Origin: Pseudoxanthomonas sp. JBR18
Lineage (GTDB): Bacteria > Pseudomonadota > Gammaproteobacteria > Xanthomonadales > Xanthomonadaceae
DNA: 64,000 nt
Direction: 5' to 3'
NCBI RefSeq assembly: GCF_028198165.1
Contig: NZ_CP116339.1
Location: 1,619,001-1,683,000 of the forward strand
The translations under genes were made by a program, and so were the position numbers. A model generated the notes under the pieces. That model was not told the origin of the DNA. It did no database searches and saw nothing but the letters and a program-made list of their open reading frames with translations. Shown here piece by piece: positions 18,720 to 25,991 of the stretch (the first letter of the stretch is position 1; every line of letters begins with the position of its first letter).

Positions 18720-19922
18720 TCAGTCCTTGACGACCGCGGCGATCGCGGCGGCCACGCGGTCCAGGTTGCCCTGGTTGAGCGCGGCCACGCAGATCCGGCC
18801 CGAGCCCACCGCGTAGATGGCGTGCTCCTCGCGCAGGCGGTCGACCTGGGCCTTGGTCAGGCCGGAGTAGCTGAACATGCCGGCCTGCTGGCTGATGAAA
18901 CTGAAGTCACCGGCGCCGGCTTCGGCCAGCTTCTGCACCAGGCCCGCACGCAGGGCGTGGATGCGCTCGCGCATGGCGGTCAGTTCCAGCTCCCACTCGC
19001 CGCGCAGCGCCGGGTCGGTCAACACGCCGGCCACCAGAGCCGCACCGTGGTTGGACGGGCTGGAGTAGATGGTGCGGATGATGCGCTTGACGTGCGACTG
19101 CACGGCCTTGGCCTGGTCGGCGGTGGCCGCCACGATGGACAGCGCGCCCACGCGCTCGCCGTAGAGCGAGAACGACTTGGAGTAGGAGCTGGCGACCACG
19201 AAATCGGTGATCCCGGCCTCGACCACGACCTGGATGGCCGCGGCGTCCTCGGCGATGCCCTTGTCGAAGCCCTGGTAGGCCATGTCGATGAAGGGGAACA
19301 GGTCGCCGGCCTTGAGCACCTGGGCCACTTCCTTCCACTGCTCGACGGTCAGGTCCGCGCCGGTGGGGTTGTGGCAGCAGGCGTGCAGCAGGACCACGGT
19401 CTTGGGCTTGAGCGCCTTGAGGTCGGCCAGCATGCCGGCGAAGTCCACCCCGTGGGTGGCCGCATCGAAGTAGGTGTATTCGCCGACCTCGTAGCCGGCG
19501 GCTTCGAACACGGCGCGGTGGTTCTCCCACGACGGCTTGCTCAGCGCCAGGGTGGCGTGCGGCAGCAGCTTGCGCAGGGTTTCCGCGCCGACGCGCAGCG
19601 CGCCGCTGCCGCCGACGGTCTGGGTGGTGGCCACGCGGCCATCCTTGAGCAGCGGCGAGTCCTTGCCGAACAGCAGTTCGCGGGTGGCCTGGGTGTAGGC
19701 CGGCAGGCCGTCGATCGGCAGGTAGCCGCGCGGCTTGCCCTCGCGCGCCAGGGCGTCCTCGACCTTGGCCACGGCCTTGAGCAGCGGGATGCGGCCGGAT
19801 TCGTCGTAGTAGATGCCCACGCCCAGGTTGACCTTGCCCGGGCGGGTGTCGTGGTTGTAGGCCTCGGTCAGGCCCAGGATGGGATCGCCCGGGACCTGTT
19901 CAACGGATGCGAAAGAAGACAC
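18720..19922 (-). CDS. tyrB: Aromatic/aspartate aminotransferase (class I)
   Basis: Pyridoxal phosphate enzyme of 400 residues in the AspC/TyrB family, transferring amino groups between aromatic amino acids or aspartate and 2-oxoglutarate. The Schiff-base lysine is K249 in SSYSKSFSLYGERVG; HACCHNPTGADLT and the substrate-binding Arg in NQGNLDR-like C-terminal context fit the fold. A GTG at 19922 (VSSFASVEQV) is taken as start, since the longer frame has no family similarity. TyrB rather than AspC is a best guess from the sequence; both activities may occur. Confidence 0.88.
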   Translation of the reverse strand: MSSFASVEQVPGDPILGLTEAYNHDTRPGKVNLGVGIYYDESGRIPLLKAVAKVEDALAREGKPRGYLPIDGLPAYTQATRELLFGKDSPLLKDGRVATTQTVGGSGALRVGAETLRKLLPHATLALSKPSWENHRAVFEAAGYEVGEYTYFDAATHGVDFAGMLADLKALKPKTVVLLHACCHNPTGADLTVEQWKEVAQVLKAGDLFPFIDMAYQGFDKGIAEDAAAIQVVVEAGITDFVVASSYSKSFSLYGERVGALSIVAATADQAKAVQSHVKRIIRTIYSSPSNHGAALVAGVLTDPALRGEWELELTAMRERIHALRAGLVQKLAEAGAGDFSFISQQAGMFSYSGLTKAQVDRLREEHAIYAVGSGRICVAALNQGNLDRVAAAIAAVVKD

Positions 19923-20170
19923 GGCGTGACTCGATATGGCGGGAGGAAGGGGCCGCGCACTGGTGCGCGCGTTTCGCATCGCCAGCAGCGGTCGCCACCG
20001 GTGCGCGAAAGGGCGCCAATCGTAACAGGCCGATGCCGCCCGGACCGGCCAACGGCGCGGGTTTTGTCCCACTTTTGAATGGTTGCAGGCGACAACGTTC
20101 AGTCGGGCGCGCGATTGCCGGCGGGCCGGCGCGGGACCACACTGGGCCGCCTGCCGCGCTGGAGCCGTCC

Positions 20171-20473
20171 ATGCATTTCCTGCTGCTGTACCAAACCGCC
20201 CCCGACTACCTGCAGCGGCGCCCGTTGCATCGCGCCGCCCACCTGGCTTATGCCCAGGCTGCGGTCGCGCGTGGCGAACTGGTGCTGGGCGGCGCGGTCG
20301 GCGATCCACCGGAGTCGGCGCTGCTGTTGTTCCAGGGCGAAGACGACAGCGCCGCACGTCGGTTTGCGGAAGGCGATCCCTATGTGGTCGAGGGCGTTGT
20401 CACCGGCTGGACGGTGAAGCCGTGGACCACGGTGGTCGGCCCCGACGCGGCCCATCGCGTGTCGCTGGACTGA
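20171..20473 (+). CDS. YciI-like protein
   Basis: A 100-residue dimeric alpha+beta barrel of the YCII family. Visible features are the N-terminal MHFLLLYQTAPDYLQRR, the His in HRAAHLAYAQ that with a conserved Asp is proposed to be catalytic in the family, and the C-terminal DPYVVEGVVTGWTVKPW. Activity in general unknown. It is followed after 11 bases by a small membrane protein gene. Confidence 0.88.
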   Translation: MHFLLLYQTAPDYLQRRPLHRAAHLAYAQAAVARGELVLGGAVGDPPESALLLFQGEDDSAARRFAEGDPYVVEGVVTGWTVKPWTTVVGPDAAHRVSLD

Positions 20474-20484
20474 AGGCGCGCGCG

Positions 20485-20688
20485 ATGGACACCGCGAACC
20501 TGGTGTGGGGGATGCTGTTCGGTGCGATCGGCAGTGGCTACCTGATCTATGGCGTGCGCCAGCGGGCACTGGTGCCGGCGCTGGTCGGGGTGTTGCTGGG
20601 GCTGTTCACCTGGTTTGTGGACAGTGCGTGGTTGACGGTGGTGATGGGGGTGGGGTTGATGGCGGTGCCGTATTTCGTGCGGTTTTGA
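20485..20688 (+). CDS. 67-residue Gly-rich membrane protein
   Basis: Unrecognised small protein with three closely spaced hydrophobic stretches (LVWGMLFGAIGSGYLIYGV, LVPALVGVLLGLFTWFV, WLTVVMGVGLMAVPYFV). It lies directly behind the YciI gene and is probably in the same transcript. It resembles the many short two- or three-helix proteins found next to housekeeping genes in this family; no function can be given. Confidence 0.7.
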   Translation: MDTANLVWGMLFGAIGSGYLIYGVRQRALVPALVGVLLGLFTWFVDSAWLTVVMGVGLMAVPYFVRF

Positions 20689-20940
20689 TTTTCTGTTGCA
20701 GTCGTTTTTCTTTTTGAAGCAATGGCACGCGCTTGCAGCGCGCTCGGTGCAAGGCTTTCGCGCCTAAAGTCACCAAAACCGCGACTCGCCGGACACTCGC
20801 CGCCGCTGTGCGGCGGTCCCCTGCGCTTCTCGAAGAAGACGGCACGTCGCCCAAACTCGCTTCGCTCAAACAGGGCGACTCTTCGGCCGTCTTCCTCCGC
20901 GATGCTCGGCTCGCTTTACGGCTCAGACAGGGAAAGCTGC

Positions 20941-21006
<66 letters not shown>

Positions 21007-21128
21007 CGCTCATCGCATTGCGGTTATTACTACGTAAGAGAGGAATCAAAGCCGCTGCTCTGGCTTTGCGTTGTGGCTTTCAAATCCCCGTAAGGCACGG
21101 CGAAGCGGCGAGGACAAGACCCGCAGGG

Positions 21129-21183
21129 CGCCGCACAAGGATGTGCGGCGTTTTTGGATGGGACAGGATGTCCCATCCAAAAA
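21129..21183. repeat. Two adjacent perfect hairpins
   Basis: First hairpin: arms CGCCGCACA / TGTGCGGCG with a 4-base loop (21129-21150). Directly after it: 15-bp perfect arms TTTTTGGATGGGACA / TGTCCCATCCAAAAA with a 3-base loop (21151-21183). The second has T5 and A5 at its base and could terminate transcription in both directions. Confidence 0.8.
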
Positions 21184-21233
21184 TCCCTCGTCGCGTAGCG
21201 GACCCGCGAAGCGGGCGTGCCGCCCGGGGCGTG

Positions 21234-21271
21234 CTTTCTTTGCCTACTCTTCTTTGCACGAGCAAAGAAAG
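21234..21271. repeat. CTTTCTTTGC/GCAAAGAAAG inverted repeat
   Basis: Ten-base perfect arms around an 18-base interior; the interior also holds TTCTTTGC, which can pair with the same right arm. Elements of this appearance are repeated between genes in related genomes. It lies 83 bases after the DUF779 stop and may also end that transcript. Confidence 0.6.
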
Positions 21272-21353
21272 TAGGTCGGGCCGCGAAGCGGCACGAAAGC
21301 TCTTGCTTGAGAAAGTCGTGCGGTCTCGCAGACAACAGACAGCAGAGGCGGAC

Positions 21354-21725
21354 CTAAACCTTCCCCTCCAACTTCAGCGCCGCAAACTCCTCGTCGGTGA
21401 ACAGCCGCGAGCGCACCAGGAAGCGCACCCCCTCGCCATTCTCCAACGAGAACATCCCCCCACGTCCCTCGACCACGTCGATGATCAGCTGGGTGTGCTT
21501 CCAATACTCGAACTGCGAAGCGCTGATGTAGAACGCCGCCCCACCGATCTCCCCTAACTGCACGTCGCGGTCGCCGACGATGAAGTCGTCGGTCGGGAAG
21601 CACATCGGCGAGGAGCCATCACAGCAGCCGCCGGACTGGTGGAACAGGACCGGTCCGTGGCGTCCGCGCAGCTTGTCTATCAGCTGCAGGGTAGGGATGG
21701 TGGCGATGACCTGACGGGTGTCCAT
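21354..21725 (-). CDS. DUF779 protein of alcohol/aldehyde oxidation locus
   Basis: A 123-residue DUF779 family protein. It carries the family's Cys-rich segment HQSGGCCDGSSPMCF and the FYISASQFEYW region. DUF779 genes are often neighbours of acetaldehyde-type aldehyde dehydrogenases, and here one lies at the other end of the same-strand block (30307-31836). The three close Cys suggest a metal or redox site, but the function is unknown. It starts 34 bases after the PqqU-like receptor gene and is probably the last gene of the block. Confidence 0.88.
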   Translation of the reverse strand: MDTRQVIATIPTLQLIDKLRGRHGPVLFHQSGGCCDGSSPMCFPTDDFIVGDRDVQLGEIGGAAFYISASQFEYWKHTQLIIDVVEGRGGMFSLENGEGVRFLVRSRLFTDEEFAALKLEGKV

Positions 21726-21759
21726 GGTGATCTCCTCGCGGATGTGGTGCAGATGGGCT

Positions 21760-23907
21760 TCAGCCGTTGTCGCCGCCCCAGGTCCAGCGGGCGCCGACCA
21801 TCACTCCGCGCCCGGTGCCGGGCTCGTAATAGCGACCGTTGCCTTCATTGACGATGACCGAGCCGATGTAGTCCTGGTCCAGCAGGTTGTCCACGCGGAC
21901 AAAGCCATCCAGCGCGCCGCTGGCGAACCGCCAGCGATAACCGGCCTGCACGTTGGCCAGGAAGTAGCCCGGCGCCTTGGCACTGCCTTCATCGTTGGCC
22001 GTGACATCGCTCACGCCTTCGCCTTCCAGCGAAGCGTTCCAGGCCCCGTGGCGCCAGCCCAGCGTCGCATTGAATTCGTTGCGCGCCGTGCCGGGGATGC
22101 GCGTGCCGGCGCCGACCAGCGTGGTCGGGTCGCTGCAGCCGCTGCCGGTGCAGATCGGGAAGCTGTCGCGGAAGGTGGCATCCAGATAGGTATAGGCCAC
22201 GTCCAGCGACCAGTCCCGGGCCAGCGGCAGGCCGGCGCTCAGCTCCACGCCCTGGCGCCGGGCGTCGCCGACGTTGCGATAGGTGCTGCGGCCGGCCAGG
22301 TTGGTCGCCACGGCCAGCTCGTCCTCGGTGTTGGCGCGGAACAGAGCCAGTTCGGCATGCGCACCGGACTGGGCGCGCCACTTGGCGCCCAGCTCATAGT
22401 TGCGGCTGATCGAGGGCTCCAGGTCGAAGGCCAGGCCGGCGCCGCCGTCGGCGCGGTAGCCGATCTCGTTGAAGGTCGGCGTCTCAAAACCGCGCCCGGC
22501 CGACACATACAGGCGCAGGTCGTCGGTGGCGGCAAAGCTCAATCCGGCCACCGGCGTGGTTTCCGAATAGGTCTTGTTGCCGCTGTCGTCCGGATTGGCG
22601 CCGACGATGTACAGATCGTGCGAGTCAAAGCGCACCTGGCTGTGGCGCGCGCCCAGCAGCAGCGACCAGCGCGGGACGAACTCCCAGTAGGCCTGCGCGT
22701 ACTGGTCGAAGTTCTCCACCGTATCGCGCTCGTTGCGGCGCAGGTCGCCGCGCACGCCCAGCACGTCGCCTACGTAGTTCTCATAGCCGGTGCGATGCTG
22801 GCGCTGGCGCTCGAAATTGGTCCCGGCGGTGACTTCCAGCGGGCGGCCGGCCAGCTCGCCCTCGTAGGACCAGCGGCCATCGGCGCCGCCGTAGTCGTTG
22901 TCCAGGTCGATCACCGCGCCGTTCTGCTTGGGATTGGCCTGGGCGCCGATCGGAATGGACAGGTACTGCACCACCTTGCGGTTGCCGCCCCAGGCGGTCA
23001 CGCGCAGCTTCTGATGATCGGTGAGCGGCAGGGTGTACAGCGCGCCGAGCTGGTTCTGCTGGATCGACTTGCGGGTGTCGTATTGCTCGGCCTGCGGGGT
23101 GGCCTGGGTGCGGTCCTCGTTGACCTGGTCCTTGGTCAGGCCTAGCGGGTCCTGCGCGCCGGAGAAGAAGCTGTTGCCGACCAGGTCCAGCGTGCCGGCA
23201 TTCCCCAGGTCGAAGGTGAACCTGGCATTGCCCGAGTTGCGGTCCGCCGCGCTGTGCTCGCGGTAGCCGTCGGTCATGAAGCGCTGCACGGCCACGTTGT
23301 AGCCCACCGCGCCGGAGGTGCCCCGCACGCGCGCGCCAGCGGTCCAGCTGTCGTCGCGGCCGTAGGTGGTCTGCACGGTGAGTTCCGGCGCCTGCGTGGG
23401 CGCCGCGCTCCACAGCTGGATCACCCCGCCCGAGGAGTTGCCGTACAGCGCCGAGAACGGCCCGCGCAGCACTTCCACGCGCTCGCCGCCGAGCAGGTTG
23501 AAGTGCGAGACCTGGCCCTGGCCGTCGGGCATGGTGGCCGGGATGCCGTCCGAATACAGGCGGATGCCGCGCACGCCAAAGGTCGCCCGCGCGCCGGCGC
23601 CCCGGATGGAGATCTGCGTGTCCTGCGCGTAGTTCTGGCGGTCGCGGGCCAGCAGGCCGGGCACGCCGCCCAGATAGTCGGAGACATTGACGTCGTTGTG
23701 GCCGCCCTGGCCCAGCTCCACGGTGCTGGTCGAGGCCGGCACGTCGAAGGCCGGCACGCGCTCCAGGCGCGTGGTGACCACCACGCGGTCCAACGTCACC
23801 GGATCGATGGCGGGGGAATCGGGAGCCTCGGCCGCCAGGGCGGGCAGGCCGGTGAACAGGGCGGCCAGGCAGGCGGCGTGCAGCAGCGTCTTGCGCGGAG
23901 AAGTCAT
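21760..23907 (-). CDS. TonB-dependent receptor, YncD/PqqU-like (PQQ uptake)
   Basis: A 715-residue outer-membrane receptor with signal peptide (residues 1-25), plug domain and 22-strand barrel ending VMVGARWTW. As far as I recall its sequence, it strongly resembles E. coli YncD (renamed PqqU, the pyrroloquinoline quinone importer): VPGLLARDRQNYAQD in the plug, GIRLYSDGIPATMPDGQGQ, EVLRGPFSALYGNSSGGV, RGFETPTFNEIGYRADGG, and VGSVIVNEGNGRYYEPG near the end. Its position, in one strand with a PQQ alcohol dehydrogenase, makes PQQ the likely ligand. No PQQ biosynthesis gene is in the window. Transport would need TonB-ExbBD from elsewhere. Confidence 0.85.
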   Translation of the reverse strand: MTSPRKTLLHAACLAALFTGLPALAAEAPDSPAIDPVTLDRVVVTTRLERVPAFDVPASTSTVELGQGGHNDVNVSDYLGGVPGLLARDRQNYAQDTQISIRGAGARATFGVRGIRLYSDGIPATMPDGQGQVSHFNLLGGERVEVLRGPFSALYGNSSGGVIQLWSAAPTQAPELTVQTTYGRDDSWTAGARVRGTSGAVGYNVAVQRFMTDGYREHSAADRNSGNARFTFDLGNAGTLDLVGNSFFSGAQDPLGLTKDQVNEDRTQATPQAEQYDTRKSIQQNQLGALYTLPLTDHQKLRVTAWGGNRKVVQYLSIPIGAQANPKQNGAVIDLDNDYGGADGRWSYEGELAGRPLEVTAGTNFERQRQHRTGYENYVGDVLGVRGDLRRNERDTVENFDQYAQAYWEFVPRWSLLLGARHSQVRFDSHDLYIVGANPDDSGNKTYSETTPVAGLSFAATDDLRLYVSAGRGFETPTFNEIGYRADGGAGLAFDLEPSISRNYELGAKWRAQSGAHAELALFRANTEDELAVATNLAGRSTYRNVGDARRQGVELSAGLPLARDWSLDVAYTYLDATFRDSFPICTGSGCSDPTTLVGAGTRIPGTARNEFNATLGWRHGAWNASLEGEGVSDVTANDEGSAKAPGYFLANVQAGYRWRFASGALDGFVRVDNLLDQDYIGSVIVNEGNGRYYEPGTGRGVMVGARWTWGGDNG

Positions 23908-24095
23908 GATCGGCGTGTCTTTGCGTTGCGAAAGGGCGGTGTCTCACCGGCTTGCCGCCGGGGCGCGGCGCGGATGGGCCCGATGGCCTGGCCGGTGTGC
24001 GGCGCCATGCTACGCCCGGCCGCACCACGATGCCGTATGGACCTTGGTGGTATCTCGTCCGTTCCTGGCCGGCCTGACCCCATGCGGACGCGCCG

Positions 24096-24491
24096 TCAGC
24101 CGAAGACGAACGTGCCCTTCATCATCGAGGCGTGCCCGGGAAACGAGCAGAAGAAGACGTAGTCCCCGCCCTTGGTCAGCTTGGCGGTGGAGAAGGTGAT
24201 CGTGTCCGATTGCCCGCCGCCAATGACCTTGGTGTGGGCGCTGACGCGGTCATCTCCAGCCTTGAGGAAGCCGGCCGCCATGCCGGCCTTGTGGCCATCG
24301 GCCTCGATGCCGGCCATGTCGGCGGCAGTGGACAGCACCCAGTCGTGGCCCATGACGTTGGCGGCCAGCTTGCCACCGTGGGTCAGGGTGAGCTTGACCT
24401 CGGTGCAGCTGGCATCGACCTCGAGCGCGTGCTTGTCGTAGGTCATCGCGTCGGTGCCGTCGATGGTCAGGGCGGGAAACAGCTTGCGCAT
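24096..24491 (-). CDS. azu: Azurin lacking its signal peptide core
   Basis: Type 1 blue-copper electron carrier. All copper ligands are present: H49 (VMGHDW), C115 (FFCSFPGH), H120 and M124, exactly three positions later than in mature Pseudomonas azurin. Normally azurin is periplasmic, but this 131-residue chain begins MRKLFPAL and passes at once into TIDGTDAM, strand 1 of the mature protein. The hydrophobic part of the signal peptide and the first disulfide Cys (Cys3) are missing, while its partner (C29) remains. ATG 24491 has GGAG upstream. An in-frame deletion of about 50 bases would explain this. It may be a non-exported variant or inactive; it lies between the XoxJ/G fusion and the PqqU-like receptor, where an electron acceptor would be expected. 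Confidence 0.85.
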   Translation of the reverse strand: MRKLFPALTIDGTDAMTYDKHALEVDASCTEVKLTLTHGGKLAANVMGHDWVLSTAADMAGIEADGHKAGMAAGFLKAGDDRVSAHTKVIGGGQSDTITFSTAKLTKGGDYVFFCSFPGHASMMKGTFVFG

Positions 24492-24642
24492 GGCGTCGTG
24501 CTCCAGGTCCGGGTGGGGAACAAAGAAGACCCACGCCGCACGCATCCCCCGCGGACGCGCACGGCGTGGGGTGGAACGCTAGAAGCGCCGGATGCCGCCT
24601 GCCAACGCCCCGGCCATTACTGGGCCGACCTGGCTGTTGTGG

Positions 24643-24658
24643 CCCACGCGCGCGTGGG
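24643..24658. promoter_or_regulatory. 16-bp perfect palindrome upstream of azurin
   Basis: CCCACGCGCGCGTGGG, in the 275-base gap between the fusion gene and azurin; the rest of the gap shows nothing recognisable. No T-tract follows, so a protein-binding site or a processing hairpin is more likely than a terminator. Confidence 0.3.
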
Positions 24659-24766
24659 TTCGTGGCGGTGATGGGCGCCTGGTGTCGTGCATGTCGCCTT
24701 TCTCCTTGGGATGGCACGTCGGTGTGCCGGTCTTGCTGGGACGGCTGTCGCGTTGAGGCGGACGGG

Positions 24767-25972
24767 CTAGTTGTCCGTACCGCGGTAGACCAGCGGTTCG
24801 GTGGACGCCTTGGCGTCATCGAAGGTCAGCGCCTTGCTGCCGGCCGGATAGCCGTTCTCCTGCAGCAGGAAGGCCATGATGTCGGCGTAGACCTGGTGGT
24901 CCAGGCTGGCCGGCTGGGTGGCGGGCATGTTCTGCGAGACGATGGTGAAGATGTCGCTGACATGGAAGTTGGCCGCCGGATTGGCGAAGTGCTTGCCCTT
25001 GAGCGCCGGACCGGCGCGTCCGGCCAGGGTGTCGCCGTGGCACTGCGCGCAGTTCTCCTGGTAATCCGCCCGGCCTTTGTCGGCCTGCTCCTTGGTGTAG
25101 AGCTTGGCGGCCGGCGCAGCCGACATGGCGGTCGTCGCATTGCTGGCCAGCTGCGTGCCCCGTTGCAGCAGCGACAGGGTCATCGCGTTGGCCTTGCCCT
25201 CGCCAGCGCGCGCCGGCGTGGCCAGCACCGCGTAGGGATCCAGCAGCTTGCCCAGCGTGCCATCGCCGCTGAGCGTGGCGACACTGGCCTGGAAGGCCTG
25301 CGCGGCCGCGGCGTTGGCCGGATCGTAGAGGGCGACCAGGTTCCAGCGCGCATGCGGTTCGTCCAGTTCGGCATAGTCGAATGGCGCAGCGTCCCGGTGC
25401 TGGTTCAACCAATCCACCACCGCCGGCCGCCACAGCATGGCCGCGCTGACCTTGTGCTGCTCCAGCGCCTCGATGGCATCTTCGTTGGTCAGGTGCACGT
25501 CGGCTTGCAGCTTTGGGTAATCGGCGAAGTACAGGTTGGGCGTGGTCTGGTAGGTCACCGCGACCTGGCTGCCGGCCGGGAGCGTGGACAAGGAGGGCGT
25601 GTGTTCGCCCTTGGGCGTGACCAGCACGAAGCCGGTGCGGCCGTAGGCGGCGGTGGCCTTCAGCCCCTCGGGCAAGCCCGAGGCGCTGGCATCGACCGGA
25701 AAGCCCATCACCAGCTGGCAGTCCCTGGTGGCCATGACGTTGAACTGCTTCAGGTCGAAGCCTTCGTCATCGCCACTGCCATCGAATGCATGCACCGACA
25801 GCGTGGTGTGTTGCTGTTTGGCCACCGCCGCGGCGATGGCCTTGTCCATCGCCATCGTCGGGCTGGAGGTGTCCACGCAGACCGAGACCGCGGCGTGGGC
25901 GGCGCCGATGCCGCTGGCGCAGAGCGCCAGCGACACCACGGTGCGCAGGAGGGAGGAGTGCGTGTGTTTCAT
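24767..25972 (-). CDS. XoxJ-like binding domain fused to cytochrome c
   Basis: A 401-residue exported protein. After a signal peptide (cleavage near AHAA, residue 28) comes a periplasmic substrate-binding-like domain (about 29-290) of the kind found as XoxJ/MxaJ next to quinoprotein dehydrogenases. The C-terminal 110 residues are a class I cytochrome c with C308-A-Q-C311-H312 and a likely Met ligand in SQNMPA. In methylotrophs these are two proteins, XoxJ (thought to help activate the dehydrogenase) and XoxG (its electron acceptor). Here one chain could do both. It starts 19 bases after the dehydrogenase gene, with a CCAGGAAG ribosome site, so the two are co-expressed. The TAG stop is at 24767. 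Confidence 0.87.
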   Translation of the reverse strand: MKHTHSSLLRTVVSLALCASGIGAAHAAVSVCVDTSSPTMAMDKAIAAAVAKQQHTTLSVHAFDGSGDDEGFDLKQFNVMATRDCQLVMGFPVDASASGLPEGLKATAAYGRTGFVLVTPKGEHTPSLSTLPAGSQVAVTYQTTPNLYFADYPKLQADVHLTNEDAIEALEQHKVSAAMLWRPAVVDWLNQHRDAAPFDYAELDEPHARWNLVALYDPANAAAAQAFQASVATLSGDGTLGKLLDPYAVLATPARAGEGKANAMTLSLLQRGTQLASNATTAMSAAPAAKLYTKEQADKGRADYQENCAQCHGDTLAGRAGPALKGKHFANPAANFHVSDIFTIVSQNMPATQPASLDHQVYADIMAFLLQENGYPAGSKALTFDDAKASTEPLVYRGTDN

Positions 25973-25991
25973 CTTCCTGGCTCCGGTTCGC

